Source: a virus
Strand: one strand, 5' to 3'
IMG/VR virus record: IMGVR_UViG_3300048839_001890
Location: 1 to 31,702 of that record
Length of the DNA: 31,702 bases
Shown: positions 15,114-22,715 of the stretch, piece after piece
How positions within the stretch are numbered: the stretch's first letter is position 1
Layout of the letters: each line of letters opens with the position of its first letter
Position numbers and translations under genes: made by a program
Notes under the pieces: model-generated
What the model was told of the DNA's origin: nothing
Seen by the model: only the letters and a program-made list of their open reading frames with translations
The model's database searches: none

Positions 15114-17090
15114 TCAGCTCACATAGCTCTGGCGGAACACGCGCCGTCCGTGCCGCGCTGGCGGGCGGCGGACCACACCGGCGGCAGGTGCGCGCTCGAC
15201 ACCACCATCCGTATTGCTCGTCGCCGCCTCAACGGCCGGCGGCTCGGTGGCACCAACCTGGCGCTCGAGGTCCCGCCATTTGTCGTCGCCCCAGCGATCG
15301 GCGCCGGCGATCCAGGCGGCCGCCCTGGCGTAGACCCGGCAGTCGAGCGCCTCGTTGCGCTCGCGCAGCTTCTGCCACTCGAGCTTCTGGAAGCCGCGCC
15401 TCGTGCGCGTGGTCACCAGCTGCTCGGCGACGAATTGCTTGCACCACTCGCTCTCCGCCCAGCCGGGCAGGTGGATCGTGCCGGGCGCGAACCTCACGCC
15501 GGCGGCGCGCTCCTCGTCGGTCGGCCGGTCGAGGCGCAGGAACCGATAGGTCTCGGCCTTGAAGGTGGAGACCGCCACGGTCCAGAGCCGGGCGCCGCGG
15601 CGGAGTCGCTTGCCGCCCTCGGTGGCATCGACGAAGGTCGGGCCCGAGACCGGGCTCGCCCGGTTGAAGCCCTCCACCCCCTTGACCGGGGCCACCTGGG
15701 CGAAGCCGGCACGACGGGCCCAGGCATAGACGGCCGGCGCCTCGTAGCCGGTGTCGATGGCGAGCCGGGACAGCGCCATGGCGGCCCCCGACTCGTGCGG
15801 CCAGGTGCGGGCGAGGAGCGCATCGAGCCCCGCCCAGGTCCGCGCCTGCTCGGGGCCGCCCTCGACGACGATGTGCTCGACCAGCCAGCTCTCCAATCCC
15901 CGACCCCAGGCCCAGACATCGATCTCGATCCGGTCCTTCTGCACATCGGCACCGGCGGTGAGGAACAGGCCGCCCGCCGGCACGGTGCCGGCCGGCCACG
16001 GCACCCGGCGATCGTAGAGGCGCTGCCAATCCGGCGCCTCGCCGCTCTCCTGCCAGGTCTCGCCCAGGACCCCGTTCTTGAAGCTCCTGATGGCCTCGTC
16101 CGAGCCCTGGGCCGCCAGCCACTCGCGGGCAATCCGCTCCCACGACAGCCAGCCGAGTGGGCTGTAGAGGCTGGAGATGTGGAACCCCACGGTCAGCGGA
16201 TCGGCCGAGGTGGAAGTCGCCCGCCACTCGCCACCGGCGAGCATCGCCGTCTTGTGCCGCTCCTCGATCCGCGCGTCGCACCCCTCGCACTGGTAGGCGG
16301 CGGTCTCGGGACTGCCCTTGGCCCAGCGCAGCCGCTCGAACGTCAGCCACTGGCGGTGGCCGCAATGCGGGCAGCCGACGAAGAACCGCCGTTGGTCGGA
16401 GGCCTCGTACTCCCGCTCGATCCGCGATACTCCCCTGATCGTCGGCGTCGAGACCAGGAACACCTTGCGCCGCCAGGCGAAGGTCCGGGTCCTGGCTTCC
16501 GCCAAGGCCACCGGATCGCCCTCCTCGTCGGCCGAGGGCGGGTAGGCGTCGACCTCGTCGAGGAAGAGATAGCGGGCCGGCATGGACCGGAGGCCCACGG
16601 CCGAGTTGGCACCGGTCAGCACCAGGATGCCGCCCGGGAAGATCTTGCTCAGCACCGTGTTGCCGGAGTCCCGCGATCTGGCCGGCGCGACACGTTCCCG
16701 AAGCATCGGGCTCGCCTCGATCAGCGGCTCGACCCGCTGCTGGCTGAACCGCTTGGCCAGCTCGACCGTCGGCTGGACGGCCAGGATCGGCCCAGGGGAA
16801 TGGTGGATGACGTAGCCCAGAAAGTTGTTCCCTGCCTCGGTTCCGCCCGTCTGAGCACCCTTCATGAACACCACCCTCTGGCAGGGGTGGGAGGGCGAGA
16901 GGTGGTCCATGATCTCCTTCAGGTACGGTGTGCGCGAGGTCCGCCAGGGACCGGCCTCGTTCGCACCCCGCGGGCTCAGCACGCGATGCCGATCGGCCCA
17001 GGCGGAAACGGTGAGCGAGGGATCGGGGCGCAGGCCGTCGGCCCAGGCAGCAGCGATCGCCGCCGCACCGTCGTAGTCGTCAAGACGCAT
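15114..17090 (-). CDS. Terminase large subunit (gpA family)
   Basis: 658 residues; motor and nuclease that package DNA into proheads. Visible: adenine/Walker A region FMKGAQTGGTEAGNN (residues ~76-89), Walker B YLFLDEVDAYP (174-184), a zinc-binding pair CPHC (240-243) and CEGC (268-271), and nuclease motifs GADVQKDRIEIDVWAWGRG and AIDTGYEAPAV in the C-terminal half. The order and length match Phage_GpA. The start is 3 nt after the stop of a 37-aa membrane peptide. Its gene is followed within 5 nt by gpW. Confidence 0.95.
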   Translation of the reverse strand: MRLDDYDGAAAIAAAWADGLRPDPSLTVSAWADRHRVLSPRGANEAGPWRTSRTPYLKEIMDHLSPSHPCQRVVFMKGAQTGGTEAGNNFLGYVIHHSPGPILAVQPTVELAKRFSQQRVEPLIEASPMLRERVAPARSRDSGNTVLSKIFPGGILVLTGANSAVGLRSMPARYLFLDEVDAYPPSADEEGDPVALAEARTRTFAWRRKVFLVSTPTIRGVSRIEREYEASDQRRFFVGCPHCGHRQWLTFERLRWAKGSPETAAYQCEGCDARIEERHKTAMLAGGEWRATSTSADPLTVGFHISSLYSPLGWLSWERIAREWLAAQGSDEAIRSFKNGVLGETWQESGEAPDWQRLYDRRVPWPAGTVPAGGLFLTAGADVQKDRIEIDVWAWGRGLESWLVEHIVVEGGPEQARTWAGLDALLARTWPHESGAAMALSRLAIDTGYEAPAVYAWARRAGFAQVAPVKGVEGFNRASPVSGPTFVDATEGGKRLRRGARLWTVAVSTFKAETYRFLRLDRPTDEERAAGVRFAPGTIHLPGWAESEWCKQFVAEQLVTTRTRRGFQKLEWQKLRERNEALDCRVYARAAAWIAGADRWGDDKWRDLERQVGATEPPAVEAATSNTDGGVERAPAAGVVRRPPARHGRRVFRQSYVS

Positions 17091-17093
17091 GGT

Positions 17094-17207
17094 TCAGCCC
17101 ATGAGCCCCGAGAGCCACGCCAGCGCCAGGAGCACCACCAGCACGAAGCCGCCGGCGGCCGTGTCGCGCAGCAGCTCGAGCAGGTTGGTGGCGAGCCAGC
17201 GTCGCAT
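17094..17207 (-). CDS. 37-aa single-pass membrane peptide between the terminase genes
   Basis: A short ORF, MRRWLATNLLELLRDTAAGG followed by a hydrophobic helix (FVLVVLLALAWLSGLMG). It has a GGGAG about ten nucleotides upstream and ends 3 nt before the terminase large subunit start. Its position, ribosome site and clean N-in amphipathic plus transmembrane layout argue that it is real. Function unknown; candidates are a holin-like or membrane-anchoring peptide, or simply a coupling ORF. Confidence 0.55.
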   Translation of the reverse strand: MRRWLATNLLELLRDTAAGGFVLVVLLALAWLSGLMG

Positions 17208-17234
17208 CGATCTCGTCTCCCGGCTGATGGCCGA

Positions 17235-17795
17235 TCAGTCGAACCGTGGCTTGACCTCGGCGAGCTCCGCCAGGTGAGCTTTGACGGCCGCTTCGAGCGC
17301 CGTCTGCACGGTGTGGGTTTCCAGCTCCAGTCTGGCGGCGAGGTCCGCTGCCACCCGCGCCGGCCATTGCGCCCAGGCATCTCGCTCCTGCCGTGCCAGG
17401 GTGAAGACCTGCGCCGTCGCCCGCGCCCGGTCGATCAGCTCGCCCTTGAGCCGCTGCAGCAGCAGCCGTCGCTCTTGGGCCTTGAGGACCTCGTTGGCCG
17501 TCCGTGCCTGCAGGAAGCTCGGGCTCCCGGGTGCGGGCTCCTCGCCCTGATCCCGCAGCGTCTCGCGCACGCTCTCCAAGGCTGCTACCGGCACCGGTCG
17601 CAACCTCGGGGCCGCCTTCGCCGCCGGCCGCTGCTGCGCCGCATCGGTGTTGCCGGTCCACTGCCGCTTGACCTTCGCGATGTCGAAGCCGCCGTCGGCA
17701 TCACGACTGATCCGACCCGAAGCCAGCGCCTTCCGGACCGCCGTCTCGCTGACGCCGAGCGCTTCGGCGAGCTTGCGATTACTCGTGGCCCGCAT
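17235..17795 (-). CDS. Terminase small subunit (Nu1-like)
   Basis: 186 residues starting MRATSNRKLAEALGVSETAV. The N-terminal ~45 residues are a winged HTH (KLAEALGVSETAVRKALASG) for binding the packaging site. A linker rich in Pro/Ala/Arg follows, then a helical C-terminus (residues ~95-175, LLLQRLKGELIDRARATAQV and following) for oligomerisation and large-subunit binding. It is the first gene of the minus-strand late block and diverges from the plus-strand gene at 17915. The 119-nt spacer (17796-17914) presumably contains both promoters, but I could not assign them firmly. Confidence 0.82.
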   Translation of the reverse strand: MRATSNRKLAEALGVSETAVRKALASGRISRDADGGFDIAKVKRQWTGNTDAAQQRPAAKAAPRLRPVPVAALESVRETLRDQGEEPAPGSPSFLQARTANEVLKAQERRLLLQRLKGELIDRARATAQVFTLARQERDAWAQWPARVAADLAARLELETHTVQTALEAAVKAHLAELAEVKPRFD

Positions 17796-17914
17796 GATGA
17801 TAAGCGTTCCAGGTCAACAACTTAATCTCGATCGGTAGAGCGATATTCTACTGGATACACGCGCCGATTGAAGCGATTCATGCACCCACGCCAACGAGCC
17901 GAGGGACAGCGACG

Positions 17915-18148
17915 ATGACGACCCCGACCCAGATGACCAGCACCCAGGAGAAGGCCATGGCCGCCTTCGTCGCCAGGAAGGCCGAGATCGACGCCATGCT
18001 GGCCCGCCTGCAGAGCCTCAGCGACGACCACTTCGATGTCGGCCCGGACGAGGTCACCTGGAGCCATGTCGACCATGTCGCCCACTACGCCAACCTGCTG
18101 CGGCAGATCACCGACATGGCCTTCAACGAGGGCGAGCACGCCGGCTGA
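17915..18148 (+). CDS. Small phage protein of unknown function (77 aa)
   Basis: Starts MTTPTQMTSTQEKAMAAFVA and reads as a helical, acidic protein with a His-containing central part (WSHVDHVAHYANLLRQI). GAGGGA precedes the ATG with a 9-nt spacer. It opens the short plus-strand cluster 17915-19375, divergent from the terminase operon. Codon use matches the phage backbone. No family recognised; the regular helix pattern suggests a small regulatory or structural accessory protein. Confidence 0.65.
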   Translation: MTTPTQMTSTQEKAMAAFVARKAEIDAMLARLQSLSDDHFDVGPDEVTWSHVDHVAHYANLLRQITDMAFNEGEHAG

Positions 18149-18181
18149 GCCGGCCGAGCCACGCGAACAAGGATGGCCCTC

Positions 18182-18379
18182 ATGCCGAGCAACCCGATGC
18201 CCCTGGTCCACGACGCCCGGCGCCTCCGCCGCAACCGGGAAGAAGGCAACCCCTTCACCACCGACCGGGTGATCGCCGAGCATGTCGACGCCCTGACCGA
18301 GACCTACCTGCGCTGCCGCGACGCCCGGCGGAGCGAGCTGCTGAAGGTCGAGATCGACCTGCTCGAGACGCTGATCTGA
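18182..18379 (+). CDS. Small basic/acidic phage protein of unknown function (65 aa)
   Basis: Starts MPSNPMPLVHDARRLRRNRE and ends LKVEIDLLETLI. ATG at 18182 is chosen because AAGGA lies 7 nt before it; an ATG at 18173 overlaps that ribosome site. It is mostly charged and helical, with no recognised domain. It lies in the plus-strand accessory cluster. The following 100-nt gap contains two hairpin-forming palindromes. Confidence 0.55.
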   Translation: MPSNPMPLVHDARRLRRNREEGNPFTTDRVIAEHVDALTETYLRCRDARRSELLKVEIDLLETLI

Positions 18380-18399
18380 GACAGCCGCTCGAACCCCTG

Positions 18400-18455
18400 G
18401 CCCCGCGCTGCACCGCCGCCGGGGCTCGGGGTCGTAGGAGCCGCAAGGGTGCGGC
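18400..18455 (+). repeat. Two GC-rich hairpins in the 18380-18479 gap
   Basis: GCCCCG (18400-18405) pairs with CGGGGC (18420-18425). GCCGCA (18440-18445) pairs with TGCGGC (18450-18455) across a 4-nt loop. Neither is followed by a T-run, so they look like intercistronic RNA-stabilising or attenuating hairpins rather than intrinsic terminators. Confidence 0.4.
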
Positions 18456-18479
18456 CCAAACGATCCGGAGACGCCGACC

Positions 18480-19034
18480 ATGCCGACCAACCTTTCCAAG
18501 ACCGACCTCGCCAACATCCTCTCCGCCCTCGACGGCCAGCCGCGCCACCCCGCCAATCGCGACAAGGCGCTGGCGGCGATCGGCAAGCGGGCCGCCGGCC
18601 TGGGCCTGACCACGGGCGAGATCCTCGAAGCGGCATCCGGCCTGCTCGATGGCCGGCTCAGCCCCACCGACTGGCTCGCAGAAATCACCAAGACCGGCCG
18701 GGCCAAGGTCGAGCAGATCACCGCCGAAGTGGTGGCCGAAGTGAAGGCCGATGCCGCCGAGCGGGCCGCAGCACAGGAAGCCGGGACGACCGAGCCGCCG
18801 GTAGCCGAGGACACGGCCGCCAAGCCGCAGATCCGCGAGGGCACCAAGCAGGCGACCCTGATCGCTATGCTCCGCCGCCCCGAGGGCGCCGACCTCGACG
18901 AGATCGCCGAAGCCACCGGCTGGCAGAAGCACACCATCCGCGGCGCCATCTCCGGCGCCCTCAAGAAGAAGCTCGGCCTCGAGGTCACCTCGACCAAGGA
19001 CGGCCAGGGTCGGCGGATCTACAAATTAGCCTGA
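18480..19034 (+). CDS. DUF3489 domain protein
   Basis: 184 residues. The C-terminal ~70 residues (TKQATLIAMLRRPEGADLDE, then ATGWQKHTIRGAISGALKKK, LGLEVTS and GRRIYKLA) match the DUF3489 winged-helix-like domain found in alphaproteobacterial phages and mobile elements. The N-terminal half is a separate helical region (PANRDKALAAIGKRAAGLGL) linked by a Glu/Ala-rich spacer at ~75-110. The domain probably binds DNA, making this a candidate regulator of the plus-strand cluster or of late genes; that role is inference. GGAG precedes the ATG. Confidence 0.82.
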   Translation: MPTNLSKTDLANILSALDGQPRHPANRDKALAAIGKRAAGLGLTTGEILEAASGLLDGRLSPTDWLAEITKTGRAKVEQITAEVVAEVKADAAERAAAQEAGTTEPPVAEDTAAKPQIREGTKQATLIAMLRRPEGADLDEIAEATGWQKHTIRGAISGALKKKLGLEVTSTKDGQGRRIYKLA

Positions 19035-19054
19035 GCCGCGACACACCACGAGAG

Positions 19055-19080
19055 CCCCGCCGGCACCCACCGGCGGGGCG
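19055..19080 (+). repeat. Strong 10-bp GC hairpin between two plus-strand genes
   Basis: GCCCCGCCGG (19055-19064), loop CACCCA, CCGGCGGGGC (19071-19080), a perfect stem. No T-run follows, and the next gene's ATG is only 19 nt downstream. It may reduce read-through, protect the upstream mRNA or limit access to the next ribosome site. Confidence 0.55.
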
Positions 19081-19099
19081 CCCCATTCGGGAGATCCCG

Positions 19100-19375
19100 A
19101 TGCCGCTCTACCGTGTCCACGCCTACGACGACGAGCACTACACCACCCTGGTCATCCAGGCCGAGACGCCCGAGTGCGCTGGCTCGGTCGCCGGTCAGTT
19201 CGTCGCGATGATGCATCTCGGCTACTATCCCGCCAATCACGAACGCGAGTTCCGCGAGGTCGTCCGGATCGAGAACGCTGCGTCGTACTTTGACGCCGCG
19301 GAGCCCTTCCTGCCCGTGGTCGAGAGCGTCGAGCCGGTTGACGAGACGGTGCCCGAGGAACGCTCGGCCGATTGA
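19100..19375 (+). CDS. Small phage protein of unknown function (91 aa)
   Basis: Starts MPLYRVHAYDDEHYTTLVIQ. It alternates short strands with acidic segments and has an acidic C-terminus (VEPVDETVPEERSAD). GGGAG lies 7-8 nt before the ATG. The same frame is open upstream to 18449 but only as an overlap of the DUF3489 gene. It converges with the membrane protein gene on the other strand across a 31-nt gap. No family recognised. Confidence 0.6.
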   Translation: MPLYRVHAYDDEHYTTLVIQAETPECAGSVAGQFVAMMHLGYYPANHEREFREVVRIENAASYFDAAEPFLPVVESVEPVDETVPEERSAD

Positions 19376-19406
19376 TCCGCCGGCGTGCGTCGAAGACGAC
19401 GTTCGC

Positions 19407-19715
19407 CTACATGATCGCTCCTGTGTCGCCTGAGACGCGCCTGAGGCTTTGCTTGGCCGCCGCCAAGCGGGGAGTTGCCTTCGCATGACGCGGCTCCGTG
19501 CGCCGAGCGCGGATTGCCTCGAACACGCGCCGCAGCGCGTAGCTCCGGGCGGTCGACACCGCCGTGAAAATTACTCCAATCGCGAGAGCGTCCGCGACGC
19601 GCCCCGGCAAACCGAACCACGGGAAGACGATCAGCTGTGTAAGCACGGCGACGCCATAGCCGACGGCGACGTTCGTCACCGCCTCGACCAGCGACATGAG
19701 CCTCGACTGCTTCAC
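19407..19715 (-). CDS. Small two-helix membrane protein (DUF7220-like)
   Basis: 102 residues starting MKQSRLMSLVEAVTNVAVGY from a GTG codon. It has two hydrophobic helices (roughly residues 12-33 and 41-57) followed by SYALRRVFEAIRARR and a basic tail. I recall this pattern in phage proteins of alphaproteobacteria annotated as DUF7220. The GTGA start overlaps the stop of the methyltransferase gene, so it is translated from that mRNA. Function unknown; both termini probably cytoplasmic. Confidence 0.65.
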   Translation of the reverse strand: MKQSRLMSLVEAVTNVAVGYGVAVLTQLIVFPWFGLPGRVADALAIGVIFTAVSTARSYALRRVFEAIRARRTEPRHAKATPRLAAAKQSLRRVSGDTGAIM

Positions 19716-21013
19716 GTGGCGACCCGCTCCGCCTCCAGCTCACCAAACGTCCGCCCATCGCCTTCCAGCGTGGCAGCCCCGCCCGTCCAATCCTGCCAGC
19801 GCGTGACGATCACATCGACATAACGCGGATCGAGCTCGACCAGCCGGGCCTGCCGGCCGGTCTTCTCCGCCGCGATCAGGGTCGAGCCCGATCCGCCGAA
19901 CAGATCCAGCACGATGTCGCGCCGCTTGCTGGAGTTCCTGAGCGCCCGCTCGATCAAGGCCACCGGCTTCATCGTCGGGTGCAGGTCGTTCTTGACCGGC
20001 TTGTCGAAGTGCCAGACATCGCCCTGGTCCCTGGCGCCGCACCAGTAGTGCTCGGCACCCTGCGGCCAGCCGTAGAGGATCGGCTCGTACTGCCGCTGGT
20101 AGTCGGCACGGCCGAGCGTGAAGGTGTTCTTGGCCCAGATGATGAAGGTCGACCACTTGCCGCCGGCGGCGGTGAACGCCGCCTGGAGGGTGTGCAGCTC
20201 CGAGCTGCTCATGGCGATGTAGACCGCACCCTTGGTGACGGTGAGGATGTTGGTGCAGGCGTCCTGCAGAAAGGTCCCGAAGCTGTCACCGAGCGCGTCG
20301 TTGAGGATTCGCCGGTCTTTGCCGCTCTTCCCGGACGCTACCGCTCCGCTACTCGAGCGCGGCTTGTTCTTGGCCGAGTTGCCATAGTCGACGTTGTAAG
20401 GCGGATCGGTCCAGGCCATGTCGGCGAGGGAGCGGGCGAGCACGCGCTCGACGTCCGTCAGGATGGTGGCATCGCCACAGAGCACCCGGTGATTGCCCAG
20501 CAGCCAGAGATCGCCGGGCCTGGAGATCGGCTCGACCGGCGGCTCCGGCACCTCGTCCTCGGCACCCTCGCTCTCGCCCCCGGCAGGTGCGAGCAGCGCC
20601 TCCAGCTCGCCGGCGTCGAAGCCGAGCAGATCGAGATCGAAGGTCTCGTCCCGAAGCCAGGCCAGCTCCTCGGCGAGCAGGGTCGCATCCCACCCCGCAC
20701 GCAGGGCCAGCTGGTTGTCGGCGATCACATAGGCGCGCTTCTGCGCCGGCGTCAGATGGCCGAGCCGGACCACCGGCACCTCGGCCAGGCCCAGCTCACG
20801 GGCCGCCATCAGCCGACCATGCCCGGCGAGGATGCCGTCCGCCTCGTCGACCAGGATCGGGTTGGTGAAGCCGAACTCGACCATCGAGGCTGCGATCTGC
20901 GCCACCTGGTCGGCGCTGTGTGTCCGGGGGTTGCGCTCGTAGGGCCGCAGCCGGTCGATCGGCCAGAGCTCCAGCCGCTCGGCCAGGGCGGTGAGGGCGG
21001 TCGTCTCTGGCAT
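19712..21013 (-). CDS. ParB-like domain / beta-class DNA methyltransferase fusion
   Basis: 433 residues. The N-terminal ~100 residues form a ParB/Srx-like domain (LRPYERNPRTHSADQVAQIA; GHGRLMAA at 64-71). A methyltransferase follows, with the catalytic DPPY at 203-206 preceding the SAM-binding DLFGGSGST (370-378), plus HPTMKP (345-350). DPPY-before-FxGxG is the order of beta-class amino-methyltransferases making N6-methyladenine or N4-methylcytosine. Such orphan fusions are common in prophages and may protect phage DNA from restriction. No cognate endonuclease is nearby. ATG at 21013 is chosen since the upstream open frame runs through a repeat-rich control region. Confidence 0.9.
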   Translation of the reverse strand: MPETTALTALAERLELWPIDRLRPYERNPRTHSADQVAQIAASMVEFGFTNPILVDEADGILAGHGRLMAARELGLAEVPVVRLGHLTPAQKRAYVIADNQLALRAGWDATLLAEELAWLRDETFDLDLLGFDAGELEALLAPAGGESEGAEDEVPEPPVEPISRPGDLWLLGNHRVLCGDATILTDVERVLARSLADMAWTDPPYNVDYGNSAKNKPRSSSGAVASGKSGKDRRILNDALGDSFGTFLQDACTNILTVTKGAVYIAMSSSELHTLQAAFTAAGGKWSTFIIWAKNTFTLGRADYQRQYEPILYGWPQGAEHYWCGARDQGDVWHFDKPVKNDLHPTMKPVALIERALRNSSKRRDIVLDLFGGSGSTLIAAEKTGRQARLVELDPRYVDVIVTRWQDWTGGAATLEGDGRTFGELEAERVAT

Positions 21014-21016
21014 GAT

Positions 21017-21157
21017 TGCGAACCTGCGAACTGCGCACCTGAGTGCGAACCTGGACCGTGGTGCGCACCCGAGGTGCGCAGGACCAGAAACGGCAAAAGC
21101 CGCCAAACTGGCGGCTCTCGGGGCGGCGGGTGCGAACCTGGTGTGCGAACTGCGAAC
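21017..21157. repeat. TGCGAAC repeat cluster upstream of the methyltransferase gene
   Basis: Six exact TGCGAAC copies (starting at 21017, 21025, 21044, 21131, 21144 and 21151) plus TGCGCA variants. Two variants form a perfect 8-bp inverted repeat TGCGCACC-CGA-GGTGCGCA at 21062-21080. The copies fall in two groups around a terminator-like hairpin. This looks like an operator array controlling the methyltransferase gene, which starts at 21013, or a protein-binding site such as a ParB-like target. Confidence 0.7.
21095..21116 (-). terminator. Intrinsic terminator, minus strand
   Basis: Read on the minus strand: AGCCGCC, loop AGTTT, GGCGGCT, then TTT continuing from the last stem base (T-run at 21095-21098). 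A 7-bp GC-rich stem with a short T-run. It would stop transcripts coming from the DUF6456-like gene before the methyltransferase promoter region. Confidence 0.6.
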
Positions 21158-21289
21158 CCGGATTCCCGGGCTGTCTGTAGCGAAGTCCCGGGCCACCGCC
21201 CCCCGCATACACTTCGGCACAGGAAGGACCCGTTGATTTTCAATGGCTTGGCCGGATGCCGCTCAATGCCGGCACCCCTGAACACACGA

Positions 21290-21310
21290 AAGCCCGCCGG
21301 GCGGGGCGGG
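21290..21310 (-). terminator. Possible weak terminator after the DUF6456-like gene
   Basis: On the minus strand CCCGCC and GGCGGG pair across six bases and are followed by CTTTCG. The T-run is short. The 21158-21386 stretch otherwise shows no gene that I can support on either strand. Confidence 0.35.
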
Positions 21311-21386
21311 GTCTCTCACAACTCTCGCGATGATACCTGAATTCCTAGCTTGTGGCGGTCACCGCTGTCAATCGAAAGCTGATCAC

Positions 21387-21989
21387 TCAGGCCGCCGCAC
21401 GCGTCTTCATTCCGTAATGCCCGGCCAGGAGATCGAGGGCGGCGATCAGCATCCCCTCGGCCTGCTCGCGCCGGACCTGCCGCCCGGCCCAGCCCTGCCT
21501 GAGCGCCCAATCCCGAACGGAGCGGCCGCAACCGAGCACGTGCCAAGCCGCTGAACCCAAGGACCCGTCACGGCCACCCAGCGCCCGGAGGGCTCCGTGC
21601 ACCTGGCGTCTCGCACCCAGCGTCGTGTCGCCGGGATCAGGCTCACGTCCGTTGCCGGGGATCCTGGCGATGTCGGCTGCCTTCAGCGGGTCGAACTGTG
21701 CCATGATGAACTGGCGCTGGAACCGCCGCCCGGCATCCAGCATCGGCTCGCTGATGGTGCCGGATTTATGCATCCGTGCAAGCGTATCGACCAACCGGTT
21801 GTGGACCACGATCCGACCCTCGGGATCGAGCTCGCGGACCTCCTCGACCAGCAGCGGGCTCCGCCCTAGCGCGGGCTTGGCCATTGCCTTGGCTTTGGCG
21901 CGTCGTTTCTTCCGGCTCATCGCCCGCGCTTTCCCGCCGGCCAGTTCGTAGTCCACCTTGTCGGCCGTCGCGATCACCTTGGCCGTCAT
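21387..21989 (-). CDS. DUF6456-like phage protein
   Basis: 200 residues. A basic N-terminus (SRKKRRAKAKAMAKP) is followed by VVHNRLVDTLARMHKSGTIS, then the core RRFQRQFIMAQFDPLKAADI. It ends with WALRQGWAGRQVRREQ and IAALDLLAGHYG. The last parts match the DUF6456 pattern in which a helical bundle precedes a helix ending LaxHYG. The fold suggests a DNA-binding or terminase-like helper; the role is not established. The gene is preceded, with one nucleotide between, by a possible 42-aa ORF. GC content is like the phage backbone. Confidence 0.7.
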   Translation of the reverse strand: MTAKVIATADKVDYELAGGKARAMSRKKRRAKAKAMAKPALGRSPLLVEEVRELDPEGRIVVHNRLVDTLARMHKSGTISEPMLDAGRRFQRQFIMAQFDPLKAADIARIPGNGREPDPGDTTLGARRQVHGALRALGGRDGSLGSAAWHVLGCGRSVRDWALRQGWAGRQVRREQAEGMLIAALDLLAGHYGMKTRAAA

Positions 21990-21990
21990 C

Positions 21991-22119
21991 TCAGCTCTTC
22001 GTCCATTCGGTCGGAGCCGCCCCGACGCCTGGCAAAGTCCAGAGTGTGGGCATCGCTAAGAGCCGCGCCGCGAACGACGAGCCCTGCAGCCAGCCGAGCG
22101 TCATTTGCCCGAAGTTCAT
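21991..22119 (-). CDS. Possible 42-aa ORF coupled to the DUF6456-like gene
   Basis: Starts MNFGQMTLGWLQGSSFAARL, with a moderately hydrophobic middle, and ends one nucleotide before the DUF6456 ATG. About 60 nt further upstream a GGAGGAG motif stands before a 14-codon ORF (22135-22179, MLIQTIHGALARGE). Together they may be a leader for the DUF6456 mRNA. Evidence is spacing and ribosome site only. Confidence 0.35.
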   Translation of the reverse strand: MNFGQMTLGWLQGSSFAARLLAMPTLWTLPGVGAAPTEWTKS

Positions 22120-22415
22120 GTTCGGCGCTCCGACCTATTCACCTCGCGCCAGCGCGCCGTGTATCGTTTGGATCAACATGCGTTCGCTCTCCTCCGGCGC
22201 GGTTCTGCCTCAAGATTTCAGATACCGTGCGGACACAATCGACTCTATCCTACGCTTCTTCAGCTTTTACGCGGCTTTAGATGGTTTTGTCCACTGATTA
22301 AGCATCAGTTTCTGAAGATGGATGGGGCTTCTGCCACGCACGCTTCCGCCGCGCGGCGCTCACATCGTCGGTGGTTCACTGCGTCGCCGAGACGGCTCTG
22401 AGTCAGCTTCGCTAA

Positions 22416-22706
22416 TGCCCGGCGCATATCGACACCACGATCCGCGTCTTCGATCCCGGCTATCCCCTTGCCAGCATCACGACCAATGCGCCAGATGATC
22501 CGCGACTGCTGGACATCTTAGGGACGACAGCAGCGCCAATGAGCATGGCCGAGATTGCGGCTGGCCCGATTACGCGCAAAGCGATCCCAAGCGGGCGGGG
22601 TCCTCAGGCGTTTGTCGAGAGCCGAACTGACAAGACGCTGCAGGAGAAGATGGAGCGAGCGTCGAACAGGTGGTGCTGGGGCCGAGGGCCACGGCGTGGC
22701 GGTTGA
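22416..22706 (+). pseudogene. Open fragment without a start, possible gene remnant
   Basis: The 22180-22715 interval has no intact gene. One frame on the plus strand is open for 96 codons between TAA (22413-22415) and TGA (22704-22706). It includes the protein-like stretches DTTIRVFDPGYPLASITTN and MAEIAAGPITRKAIPSGR. It has no start near its beginning and no ribosome site at its internal ATG (22539). It may be a remnant left when island C was acquired. I did not recognise the family. Confidence 0.25.
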
Positions 22707-22715
22707 CGTGACGGC

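Noticed and set aside
15015-17825. 936-codon open frame on the plus strand
   Set aside because: Antisense to terminase, which has clear Walker, zinc and nuclease motifs; the product is low-complexity Arg/Gly/Pro sequence.
17822-18997. 391-codon open frame on the minus strand
   Set aside because: Antisense to four plus-strand genes including a recognisable DUF3489 domain; no ribosome site.
19712-21220. Methyltransferase start at 21220
   Set aside because: The additional 69 residues are encoded by the TGCGAAC repeat array and a terminator hairpin, and do not resemble a ParB domain.
22101-22297. Plus-strand open frame starting MFGAPTYSPR
   Set aside because: No ribosome site, mixed composition, and it overlaps the leader region of the minus-strand DUF6456 mRNA; not supportable.
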